The notes: generated by a model not told the origin, from the sequence alone. A stretch of DNA of 64,000 nt from Limosilactobacillus caccae (GCF_900156885.1 NZ_FTOY01000011.1:734501-798500), one strand, 5' to 3'. Positions 34,908 to 40,799 are shown, counted from the first letter of the stretch. Numbers and translations: made by a program.

Positions 34908-34970
34908 TTACTTCTTGACCTCAATTAAAATAAGTAATAGGATTAATAGAGTAAAGTTTAAGTTATTCAT
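34908..34970 (-). CDS. Hydrophobic 20-residue peptide, candidate type I toxin
   Basis: The peptide MNNLNFTLLILLLILIEVKK is almost all membrane-inserting with a basic end. Its GAGGAGGTGATT Shine-Dalgarno is sequestered in a perfect 12-bp hairpin (34973-35009). The other strand of that hairpin is a terminator. Size, topology and SD sequestration fit type I toxins; no family assigned. Confidence 0.5.
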   Translation of the reverse strand: MNNLNFTLLILLLILIEVKK

Positions 34971-35017
34971 TGGGAATCACCTCCTCACAATTTACTTGGG
35001 AGGTGATTCCTATTTTT
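34971..35017 (+). terminator. Terminator on plus strand doubling as SD-sequestering hairpin on minus strand
   Basis: GGAATCACCTCC...GGAGGTGATTCC then TATTTTTT on the plus strand. A plus-strand RNA ending here would be antisense to the whole 20-residue peptide gene. A weak extended -10 TGA-TATATG lies at 34827-34835, so the promoter is uncertain. Confidence 0.65.
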
Positions 35018-35102
35018 TGTTACCTAGCCGACCCCAAATAGTTTTATGGGGATGCTTTTATGTTGAGTGCAAAATAAAAGACGGTAGCCATTTTCTATCG
35101 CC

Positions 35103-35273
35103 TTAATCATCTAATCTTTTATGTATTAGTTCGTCTAATTCTTTCAAGTCGTCATCAGTAGCCAAATCACGGATAAACTTACGAGCGTATGAACGGTAAC
35201 GATATATCCGGTTCTTATCCTTGTTCTTATCGTCCCACTTCTTCTTGGCCCTTTGTTGTGCTTCACTAACCAT
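35103..35273 (-). CDS. Small basic protein, 56 residues (paralogue of the 59-residue protein)
   Basis: MVSEAQQRAKKKWDDKNKDK then RIYRYRSYARKFIRDLATDD and a short acidic helix. It is about 60 percent alike to the protein at 35728-35907. The length, basic centre and helical end suggest a ribbon-helix-helix or similar DNA-binding fold, but this is inference. It is encoded immediately downstream of a hydrophobic peptide gene, as is its paralogue. Confidence 0.65.
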   Translation of the reverse strand: MVSEAQQRAKKKWDDKNKDKNRIYRYRSYARKFIRDLATDDDLKELDELIHKRLDD

Positions 35274-35309
35274 AATATCGACCTTCTAACATTAATATGG
35301 TATACTGTA

Positions 35310-35402
35310 TATGCAAAAGGACAAGAGCTGCTACCTCTCGTCCCTTTGCGATCCGGAAAAACGAGTTTGCTGGCTAACCGCTATTTGCGATTAGCTTTTT
35401 TT
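35310..35402 (+). ncRNA. Candidate antisense RNA converging on the 40-residue peptide gene
   Basis: Extended -10 TGG-TATACT (35301-35306) starts an RNA that folds into GCAAAAGGACAAGAG...CTCTCGTCCCTTTGC, then ends at GCTAA-CCGC-TATT-TGCG-ATTAGC with seven T (about 35372-35401). Its 3' end overlaps the last 22 bases of the peptide gene, a tail-to-tail arrangement like txpA/RatA and bsrG/SR4 of Bacillus. Confidence 0.5.
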
Positions 35403-35503
35403 ATTATCGCATATGCAATTGCAAAGTTGATACTTGCAATTGATATTGCTACGAGAGCATTAACGATAACTGCATCCTCATATTTCCAGATATACTCTTT
35501 CAT
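35381..35503 (-). CDS. Hydrophobic 40-residue peptide, candidate type I toxin
   Basis: MKEYIWKYEDAVIVNALVAI then SIASINFAIAYAIIKKANRK: one membrane span and a basic tail. GGAGG lies 12 bases before this ATG, while an overlapping out-of-frame ATG with better spacing would give only a nine-residue leader, so translation may be coupled. The message has a ~100-base structured leader and overlaps an antisense RNA at its 3' end. Confidence 0.5.
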   Translation of the reverse strand: MKEYIWKYEDAVIVNALVAISIASINFAIAYAIIKKANRK

Positions 35504-35598
35504 CCATTGAACTCGCCTCCATCCGGATAGAAAGGCTGTCGCCGGATCGCTGTAGAATATTGATAAGGTCGCGACTCCTTACCTCATCTACATCTATC

Positions 35599-35627
35599 AT
35601 TATACCTTATTAACATATAAACAACAA
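35599..35627 (-). promoter_or_regulatory. Promoter of the 40-residue peptide message
   Basis: Minus strand TTGTTG (35627-35622), 17 bp, TATAAT (35604-35599). Between it and the peptide lies a leader with CCGGAT...ATCCGG-type pairing (near 35521-35548). Confidence 0.6.
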
Positions 35628-35658
35628 TAGAAAAACAAATCTTTTTGAGTATAAATTT

Positions 35659-35692
35659 AGCCGGCAAGCGTTGACCTGTCGGCTTTTTATTT
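35659..35692 (+). terminator. Terminator, copy 1 of an exact duplicate
   Basis: AGCCGGCAAGCGTTGACCTG then TCGGCT and a T-run; the same 35 bases recur at about 36285-36319. It would end a plus-strand transcript; no gene is visible on that strand. Confidence 0.6.
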
Positions 35693-35698
35693 GCGGAA

Positions 35699-35729
35699 TA
35701 AAAGACGGTAGCCAATCAGCTATCGTCTT
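35699..35729 (-). terminator. Terminator after the 59-residue gene
   Basis: Minus strand AAGACGATAGC...GCTACCGTCTTTTATT. A related hairpin (GACGGTAGC) recurs near 7050 and 35080, linking the peptide modules. Confidence 0.65.
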
Positions 35730-35907
35730 AACTTAACCTCTCATCAATCATCTTGCGTAGTTCTAATAAATCATCCTGGCTTGCAATATCTCGTACATAC
35801 TTACGAGCATATGAACGGTAACGGTAAACACGCTGCTTATCTTTATTTTTATCGTTCCATTTCTTGGCTGCCTTTAATTGTGCTTCGCTTGTTTTATTTT
35901 CTGCCAT
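35728..35907 (-). CDS. Small basic protein, 59 residues
   Basis: MAENKTSEAQLKAAKKWNDK then QRVYRYRSYARKYVRDIASQ. ATG 35907 follows AGGTGAG; an upstream GTG is in frame. Paralogue of the 56-residue protein at 35103-35273. Likely a small nucleic-acid-binding protein; a regulatory role for the neighbouring peptide genes is conceivable but unproven. Confidence 0.65.
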   Translation of the reverse strand: MAENKTSEAQLKAAKKWNDKNKDKQRVYRYRSYARKYVRDIASQDDLLELRKMIDERLS

Positions 35908-35916
35908 GTCACTCAC

Positions 35917-36003
35917 CTACTTTAATATCCAAGTGGCAATACAAATAATAATAGCTAAAATAGAAAGCACAATTGAAATGTTATCCTTAGTTTCTCTTTT
36001 CAT
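35917..36003 (-). CDS. Hydrophobic 28-residue peptide
   Basis: MKRETKDNISIVLSILAIII then CIATWILK: charged start, single membrane span. No strong Shine-Dalgarno is visible. It lies between the next peptide upstream and the 59-residue gene, all minus strand. Confidence 0.45.
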   Translation of the reverse strand: MKRETKDNISIVLSILAIIICIATWILK

Positions 36004-36037
36004 AACAGGCAAGACTAGAACATGGTATAATTTATAT

Positions 36038-36166
36038 ACACCTAAACAAGGGCTTTGTTGGAACCCTTGCTGGTGTCAGATTACTTAAATAAGAACGTCA
36101 AGATGGATATTATGAAGCTTGCAATGCTGAGATAAAATTTAATATCTTCTCGACGTTCTTTTTGTA
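36038..36166 (+). ncRNA. Candidate antisense RNA covering the basic/hydrophobic peptide gene
   Basis: Extended -10 TGG-TATAAT (36026-36031) precedes a 5' hairpin (ACACC-N4-CAAGGG...CCCTTG-N2-GGTGT). A long stem AGAACGTC...GACGTTCT with TTTTT then ends the RNA near 36166. It would be complementary to nearly all of the peptide gene at 36081-36191. Confidence 0.5.
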
Positions 36167-36191
36167 ATCTCTTACGTCTATCTGTTCTAAT
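36081..36191 (-). CDS. Basic/hydrophobic peptide, 28-36 residues, no standard start codon
   Basis: The frame encodes RTDRRKRLQKERREDIKFYL then SIASFIISILTFLFK and a stop at 36081: basic start and membrane span, the typical toxin layout. A strong promoter gives a message starting near 36207. GGGAGGG lies eight bases before ATT (36191); the only standard start codon is a GTG at 36209, at the very 5' end of the RNA. The start codon is therefore unresolved. Confidence 0.4.
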   Translation of the reverse strand: MRTDRRKRLQKERREDIKFYLSIASFIISILTFLFK

Positions 36192-36214
36192 CTTTATCCC
36201 TCCCTTCACTTATT

Positions 36215-36243
36215 ATAATACTACGTTAGTAACGTATAGTCAA
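36215..36243 (-). promoter_or_regulatory. Strong promoter with internal palindrome
   Basis: TTGACT (36243-36238), 17 bp, TATTAT (36220-36215). The spacer contains the inverted repeat ACGTT-ACT-AACGT. Both boxes are identical to those of the Cro promoter at 46846-46874, but the operator differs. Confidence 0.7.
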
Positions 36244-36284
36244 GCAAATTAGGGATAAAATTCATGTATTTTTGTGTACTTTAA

Positions 36285-36319
36285 AAGCCGGCAAGCGTTG
36301 ACCTGTCGGCTTTTTATTT
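36285..36319 (+). terminator. Terminator, copy 2 of an exact duplicate
   Basis: Same hairpin and T-run as 35659-35692. The exact identity suggests recent duplication of a small module. Confidence 0.6.
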
Positions 36320-36348
36320 GAATTTTTCAACCAACTATAACCTAAATT

Positions 36349-36906
36349 CTAAATATAGTAGATATTAGTTGTACCTATTTGCTTAGCATCTTTTTTTTCA
36401 AAAATTAAGTCCTGTTTCGATAATCTTGTAATTATTATATTACCATCACCAAAAGAGTAAATATGATAACCAACTGCAATTAGCATTACATTATAATATA
36501 CTGCATTATTCCCTACAAAATATATACCTTCTATAATAATTAGTATTAAATTCATAATAATTGACGGCAAACTTTCAGGTTTTAACGAAAGTATAGGAAT
36601 AATATATGTTACAAAATAATTTAATACATCTGAATCTTTTAGAACATAATTATCTACTTTAACACTCTTATTTTTTAATCTAGCTTGTTTTTTTAATAGA
36701 CAAAGCCAGAAAACCAAAATCAATAAAGATACTATTGTTAGTATAATCAATACCCACCAAAAAACCGGATTAAGCTTCCATGCCTTTTTAAATTCAGTTA
36801 AAGTAAACTTTTTTAAATTTGATAAAAAAATCATTATAAAAATTGGGATATAAGATGAAACAAATAATACCCATCTAAATACCAAATCAGGCATCTTGCT
36901 AATCAT
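36349..36906 (-). CDS. kwaA: KwaA-like membrane subunit of a Kiwa defence system
   Basis: 185 residues with four predicted spans: VLFVSSYIPIFIMIFLS, VFWWVLIILTIVSLLILVFW, VTYIIPILSL, and a long hydrophobic region from IMNLILIIIEGIYFV to MLIAVGYHIYSF, then a soluble end (IIITRLSKQDLIFEKKDAK). In Kiwa, KwaA is the four-span membrane sensor that recruits KwaB. Assignment rests on topology plus the adjacent DUF4868 gene. It starts three bases after the kwaB stop, so the two are co-translated; the order (kwaB first) is the reverse of the E. coli system. Confidence 0.75.
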   Translation of the reverse strand: MISKMPDLVFRWVLFVSSYIPIFIMIFLSNLKKFTLTEFKKAWKLNPVFWWVLIILTIVSLLILVFWLCLLKKQARLKNKSVKVDNYVLKDSDVLNYFVTYIIPILSLKPESLPSIIMNLILIIIEGIYFVGNNAVYYNVMLIAVGYHIYSFGDGNIIITRLSKQDLIFEKKDAKQIGTTNIYYI

Positions 36907-36908
36907 TA

Positions 36909-37832
36909 TTATCGCCTCTTATCCATACCTTTATGTTTCCCAATTAACGTTTGATAATACGCATCCTGCATTAAACCTATGAACGATGCAACCTGACTTT
37001 CTCCACGGAAGACTAGCTTGTCACCTGCCTCATTAAATTTAATATCTAAATTAAAGTCATTAATTACCTTTTTAGTAGCATCTAAGTCTTCCAAAAATAA
37101 TGCTGCATCATTTTTCCCTTTACTCAGCTTTGCGAGTCTTTTGACATAGCTTTGATTATCTAAAGCTTCTTCCCTCAGTTTGTCAAAATTCTCAATTTTA
37201 TCGGCTAATTTTGTATTACTTAGTACAGACTTAGCCTTCTCAACAAATTTACTACGAAGATTAAAGATTCTTTCAAAAGAAATATGTTGAAAAATATAAA
37301 TATCCTCTTCATCCATAATAAAGTCAATATATTCATCTGTTGCAAGCATGTCACTATTTTTTAGTTTTTGAAACGTTCCAGCATTTAGGTAACCTATAAA
37401 TCCCTTCTTGAAACTTTTAAACTTTTTTGTTCGTCTAAAAACTAGCAGAGATTTTAATTCACCATTCTTATCTTTATATGGAAATTCATAAATAAAACAG
37501 TTAAAACTATCATTATTAAAATTAAATTTTTGAAGTGGCTTATCCAAAGCTTCTTTTAATGTACTAATCGGTTTTACTGATTTAACTTTAGCTTTTTCTA
37601 CAACATTATCAAGCGTTCCAGTTGGATTATACTGAGCTTGAGGGCACCCTTCATACCTAGTTAGTTCATCTTGCGCAATAGATTGAAGCTGCTGCTTGAA
37701 AGTATTCCCAATTGTTGGGTTTACTACACTATAGCCTCTTCCTTTTATACTATTAACATTGTGAACCATATAAAGATTCACATCATCTGAATCAACTTTT
37801 TTAACAACGTCTAGCATCTCATCAAGATTCAT
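36909..37832 (-). CDS. kwaB: KwaB-like (DUF4868) effector of a Kiwa defence system
   Basis: 307 residues from ATG 37832 (GGGAG eight bases before). The sequence has the DUF4868 pattern: INSIKGRGYS-like start, LKSLLVFRRTKKFKSFKKGF, EYIDFIMDEEDIYIFQHISF, ERIFNLRSKFVEKAKSVL, and the C-terminal KLVFRGESQVASFIGLMQDA. KwaB binds invading DNA at the membrane with KwaA. The pair is AT-rich and lies between the structured RNA and the peptide modules, outside any structural block, as expected for a cargo defence locus. Confidence 0.82.
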   Translation of the reverse strand: MNLDEMLDVVKKVDSDDVNLYMVHNVNSIKGRGYSVVNPTIGNTFKQQLQSIAQDELTRYEGCPQAQYNPTGTLDNVVEKAKVKSVKPISTLKEALDKPLQKFNFNNDSFNCFIYEFPYKDKNGELKSLLVFRRTKKFKSFKKGFIGYLNAGTFQKLKNSDMLATDEYIDFIMDEEDIYIFQHISFERIFNLRSKFVEKAKSVLSNTKLADKIENFDKLREEALDNQSYVKRLAKLSKGKNDAALFLEDLDATKKVINDFNLDIKFNEAGDKLVFRGESQVASFIGLMQDAYYQTLIGKHKGMDKRR

Positions 37833-37872
37833 ATCATTCTCTCCCAATTTATTATTTCATTATCATTTTACC

Positions 37873-38630
37873 AAAAAAAAGAGAGCAACTAAGCTCTCTA
37901 AATGAAATAATATCGGGATATAGTTTAGCGTCATCGCGGACAATAGCTAAGAGACAGATTCGAACTGTACTTTTGTCACACAAGACTGAGTAATGTGTGC
38001 CCACCGTGGATCTTAGCTAGCAATGTGACCCGTTTACATTGCTATATACCATAATTATCAATGTACGGGTGAAGAAGGAGCTGCAAAATTTACCTCCTTT
38101 CTTCTGATAATCATGATATAAAAACTTAGTAGGGCTTTGCACCCATACAGCCTTGAAGCCTAAGTATAATCAGGACCACACAATCACCGCACCCGGTCGT
38201 AGTTTTCCGCCTACTCCTGTAACAGTATTGCTGTCCATTCATACGGTAATCCTTTAGCCGCTGAGTTAGATTACGTACTCTTCTGCTGATCACAGCACGG
38301 TTGCTACGAGACTATCAGAGTAGCATGTAAATTTAATGATAAAGGAGATCTTCCAATCTTCCAAAACGCACAAACCAAATTTAATCGTTACCGTAAATTT
38401 ATTTTTGAAGTTAATGATAGTCTCAACGTGGATTATGGGGCTCAGACCCATCAGTCAGTCAAACATCTGATCCACACTCAAGCTTAACAAGAGATCCCGT
38501 GTGGTATTAAGCATAGAAATCTCTTTCCTTAAAGCCAGAATCCTAAATTTGAGTAGTTAAAGGCTTGCTCAGGCACAATTGGGGGTCACAAGGCTACATC
38601 GCTAACCTTCCGACAATATCATTTTCGCAC
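37873..38630 (-). ncRNA. Large ornate non-coding RNA (GOLLD/ROOL-like) with tRNA-like 3' domain
   Basis: No credible frame exists in about 800 bp. The minus strand folds extensively. Ends pair with each other: AAATGA (38624-38619)/TCATTT (37905-37900) and TTAGCG/CGCTAA (38600-38607 with 37923-37930). A hairpin at 38302-38325 has a 12-base loop, ten of which are complementary to 38415-38424 (pseudoknot). A 12-bp hairpin lies at 38028-38070. A tRNA-like domain has a 9-bp acceptor-like stem (38011-38019 with 37944-37952) and a TTCGAAT T-loop (37958-37964). A perfect terminator ends it (GAGAGC...GCTCTC, T8; 37873-37898). Size, prophage setting and host group match GOLLD; ROOL is the alternative. 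Confidence 0.7.
37900..38019 (-). tRNA. tRNA-like domain inside the large ncRNA, probably not a functional tRNA
   Basis: Acceptor GCTAAGA/TCTTAGC, T-arm ACAG-TTCGAAT-CTGT, and a CACACA/TGTGTG anticodon-like stem. However the middle loop has 11 bases, the D-arm is minimal (CCACGGTGG), and no CCA is encoded. It resembles the tRNA or tRNA-like parts reported with GOLLD RNAs. Confidence 0.45.
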
Positions 38631-38647
38631 TTAAAAACGGTCTTGAA

Positions 38648-38676
38648 GTTCACTCATAGTTCACTGTTTGTTCACT
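38648..38676. promoter_or_regulatory. Three GTTCACT repeats at exact 11-bp spacing, upstream of the large ncRNA
   Basis: GTTCACT at 38648-38654, 38659-38665 and 38670-38676. They overlap the last codons of the ArpU-like gene and end about 20-40 bp before the inferred 5' end of the ncRNA. Helical phasing suggests cooperative binding by an activator, perhaps the late regulator itself. Confidence 0.6.
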
Positions 38677-39123
38677 TTTTTCGTTCTTGTATGCATGAAG
38701 GTCTTCTAGTAAGTCAGCATCCCCGAGCAAACTAGTATATCTTTCCAGCGTATCCGCAAACTCACTACAAGCAATTTTTAAGTAATGATAATAGCGTGTT
38801 TTCTCATAACCAATCTGATTAGCTACTTCCCAATCTTTTTTATTTTCAATAAACTTAGCAATTAATATTCGCCTACTTCTAAGACTGCATGCGTTGAGTG
38901 CTTGAGCGATTGTCTCAACCAAGAGATGGTAATTAGCAACTTTAACCATTTGATTTTCCATCGAATTACCAGTGGCACTTGCTCTTGGCATTCCGTCAAT
39001 TTGTGGGGATGTTAGCTTGATTCCTCCACCTGCTAAGCGACATAAGCGTGCATATTCGTCCTTGAAGAAGTAACGAACATTGTCAGTAGTTCCGTCAACA
39101 TCTAATTCTTTCAAAAGCCCCAC
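38650..39123 (-). CDS. ArpU-like late transcriptional regulator
   Basis: 157 residues. ArpU/RinA-type proteins activate phage late operons and are encoded just before the packaging genes. Here VETIAQALNACSLRSRRILI, AKFIENKKDWEVANQIGYEK and TRYYHYLKIACSEFADTLER match a sigma-factor region-4-like HTH. I prefer GTG 39123 (GGGGAGAG eight bases upstream) to the ATG at 39141, which lies before that ribosome site. Confidence 0.82.
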   Translation of the reverse strand: MGLLKELDVDGTTDNVRYFFKDEYARLCRLAGGGIKLTSPQIDGMPRASATGNSMENQMVKVANYHLLVETIAQALNACSLRSRRILIAKFIENKKDWEVANQIGYEKTRYYHYLKIACSEFADTLERYTSLLGDADLLEDLHAYKNEKSEQTVNYE

Positions 39124-39158
39124 TTTTAGCACTCTCCCCATTTTGATATAATATTTAT

Positions 39159-39204
39159 GTTTGATAATTTGAAGGAGCGTGCCATTACTGTGGTGCGCTT
39201 TTTT
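39159..39204 (+). ncRNA. Short plus-strand RNA opposite the ArpU leader
   Basis: Extended -10 TGA-TATAAT (TATAAT 39147-39152), then about 45 nt ending in GCGTGCCA...TGGTGCGC with six T (39177-39204). It stops just short of the 3' end of a 24-residue peptide gene on the other strand. Confidence 0.45.
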
Positions 39205-39206
39205 AT

Positions 39207-39281
39207 TTAGTATCTAGATAATACTAGAACAATAATCAATGACACTACCGAAAAGATTAATGCAAAAGATTGAAGATTCAT
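39207..39281 (-). CDS. Hydrophobic 24-residue peptide
   Basis: MNLQSFALIFSVVSLIIVLV then LSRY: one membrane span. ATG overlaps the preceding stop (TAATG). Its stop adjoins the terminator of the short plus-strand RNA, the same tail-to-tail pattern as the 40-residue peptide. Confidence 0.45.
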   Translation of the reverse strand: MNLQSFALIFSVVSLIIVLVLSRY

Positions 39282-39493
39282 TATTGCTCATCCCTCAGAT
39301 AAATAATTCTTGCATCCAAGCTTTCTAAATAAGCTTGCATTAACCTTAGCTGTGCATTTAGCATTGTTAATTCTAATGGGGATGAAAGCTTTGGTCCCTC
39401 TTTAACAATAAATTGAGCTAATCGGTCGATCTTGCCTAACAGATACTTTCGCTCCTTTGATAATTGCTGAAGTACTTTTCGTTTACTTGTCAT
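39281..39493 (-). CDS. Hypothetical helical phage protein, 70 residues
   Basis: Not recognised. Two helices in coiled-coil register (KVLQQLSKERKYLLGKIDRL and LTMLNAQLRLMQAYLESLDA). Encoded in the run of small genes between replication functions and the late regulator. Confidence 0.6.
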   Translation of the reverse strand: MTSKRKVLQQLSKERKYLLGKIDRLAQFIVKEGPKLSSPLELTMLNAQLRLMQAYLESLDARIIYLRDEQ

Positions 39494-39617
39494 TGTATTT
39501 CCTCACTTGATTAGTTCGCCGTTCCTCAAAGTTTGCTTGTTTTATCGATAGGACAGTTCCCAAGATAAAACCAACCGTAAAAATTAGGACGGCGCTGATA
39601 ATTAATAGTTCCGTCAT
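39483..39617 (-). CDS. Small single-span membrane protein, 44 residues
   Basis: MTELLIISAVLIFTVGFILG followed by a basic cytosolic end (QANFEERRTNQVRKYNDK). Overlaps the next gene by eleven bases. Common filler type in siphophage early operons; function unknown. Confidence 0.55.
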   Translation of the reverse strand: MTELLIISAVLIFTVGFILGTVLSIKQANFEERRTNQVRKYNDK

Positions 39618-39622
39618 TTATT

Positions 39623-39859
39623 TCATCCCCTCTTCTGCTTTTCCTCAACTTTTCTCAATTCCCAATAAAGTGAAGAATTAGCTAACCAGTGTTTTTTGCC
39701 ACGATACTTTGTCCCCTTGTAGAAGGGTAGCTCAAATCTTCTTGCTTGGTCTTTCATCATTAAATGATTAATCCAATACACTTTTCTTCTCTCATCGCTC
39801 TTCATTAATTTTTGATACTCAACAAGGATTTTATGTAAAGTTCGTCGATTAATCTTCAT
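39623..39859 (-). CDS. Hypothetical basic phage protein, 78 residues
   Basis: Not recognised. Basic, helical: MKINRRTLHKILVEYQKLMK, then HLMMKDQARRFELPFYKG and a Trp/Tyr-rich end. Possibly nucleic-acid binding by composition. Confidence 0.6.
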   Translation of the reverse strand: MKINRRTLHKILVEYQKLMKSDERRKVYWINHLMMKDQARRFELPFYKGTKYRGKKHWLANSSLYWELRKVEEKQKRG

Positions 39860-39873
39860 GGTTTACTTCCTCA

Positions 39874-40053
39874 TTAACCAATAGCAACGAGTTTAGCCAT
39901 ATCATCGTAGTTAATTCTGAAATGCTCTAAGTGGCCAAGATTAAATCGAGTAACAATAATCTTGTCACCATAAAGAGATTGATTAATAATCTCCCTGGTA
40001 GTTTCTCGTACTGATAATTTAAGACCGTTATGAAAAATTATTTGTGTCTGCAT
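39874..40053 (-). CDS. Hypothetical phage protein, 59 residues
   Basis: MQTQIIFHNGLKLSVRETTR then EIINQSLYGDKIIVTRFNLG and FRINYDDMAKLVAIG: a small beta-rich protein with the look of a compact Sm-like or Ig-like sheet. Start codon overlaps the upstream stop (TAATG). Not assigned. Confidence 0.55.
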   Translation of the reverse strand: MQTQIIFHNGLKLSVRETTREIINQSLYGDKIIVTRFNLGHLEHFRINYDDMAKLVAIG

Positions 40054-40799
40054 TAAGCAATCACCGGATACTTAATCTCGCCAAATGTTTCTTGTTCTAG
40101 TTGCTGAATATATCGTTTAATATTATTCTTTGCTTCCACTTGCCATTGGTTGTTATCAGCCATGAATAATGCTGATTGCATCCCCTCACGCATCCGGAAG
40201 ATAAATTTACTTGCTGGCTGATCAACTTCCTGGAATGTCCGGAAAGGAATTAACTTAACGGGATTAGGAACTTTCACTTCATCAACGCTAGCAACACCAG
40301 AATTGATTTGAACACTTTGGCTTACACCATCATCAGTTTGTTGGTGAATGCTTTCATCACGAAGATTGCTAACAACTTTCAAAATGATATTCCGGTCATC
40401 ATTCTCCTCAAAATGTGACTGCAGCATAATGATCATGCTTTCCTGGTCTAAGTAACTTTCTAAGTCAAGACTATCAACTACTGCCCGAACCTCAGCGAAA
40501 CAAGGACGTTGACCACCTTTCGCTAAGTTTCCAATTACCTCAACCTTAGTCGGACTAACCACATGGATTTTTAGTGCATCGTTAATTGACGATCCTTCAC
40601 TTTCCAACCACTCGATCAAGCTAGTTAATTGGTCCAGTTGGAGGGGATGAGCAATGATCGGATCATTAAGTAAAGCTGCATCCCCATCATGATCAAGAAG
40701 ATACTGCCGGCCGTTTAAGCCTGTAATGAGCTGATTGCCATTAGCATCATTTATGAGTTGTTCAAATTGGGTTAATTCACTGTTAATCTTAGTTTCCAT
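40053..40799 (-). CDS. Phage protein, possibly DUF2303 family
   Basis: 248 residues. LNGRQYLLDHDGDAALLNDP, then ALKIHVVSPTKVEVIGNLAK, MIIMLQSHFEENDDRNIILK and VKLIPFRTFQEVDQPASKFI. The pattern and its partner gene recall the DUF2303 proteins of phage recombination/replication regions; this is a recognition-level call. Two-gene unit with the next entry (three-base gap). Confidence 0.5.
   Translation of the reverse strand: METKINSELTQFEQLINDANGNQLITGLNGRQYLLDHDGDAALLNDPIIAHPLQLDQLTSLIEWLESEGSSINDALKIHVVSPTKVEVIGNLAKGGQRPCFAEVRAVVDSLDLESYLDQESMIIMLQSHFEENDDRNIILKVVSNLRDESIHQQTDDGVSQSVQINSGVASVDEVKVPNPVKLIPFRTFQEVDQPASKFIFRMREGMQSALFMADNNQWQVEAKNNIKRYIQQLEQETFGEIKYPVIA

Noticed and set aside
35253-35510. 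Plus-strand 85-residue frame covering the 40-residue peptide gene
   Set aside because: No ribosome site, runs through the antisense RNA terminator, and mirrors the minus-strand peptide.
36349-37832. KwaA/KwaB pair as ordinary phage membrane and tail proteins
   Set aside because: The soluble partner has the DUF4868 pattern and the pair lies apart from structural genes.
37921-38640. Possible decayed gene in place of the ncRNA
   Set aside because: No recognisable protein fragments in six frames, while pairing across the whole length and a terminal hairpin are consistent with RNA.
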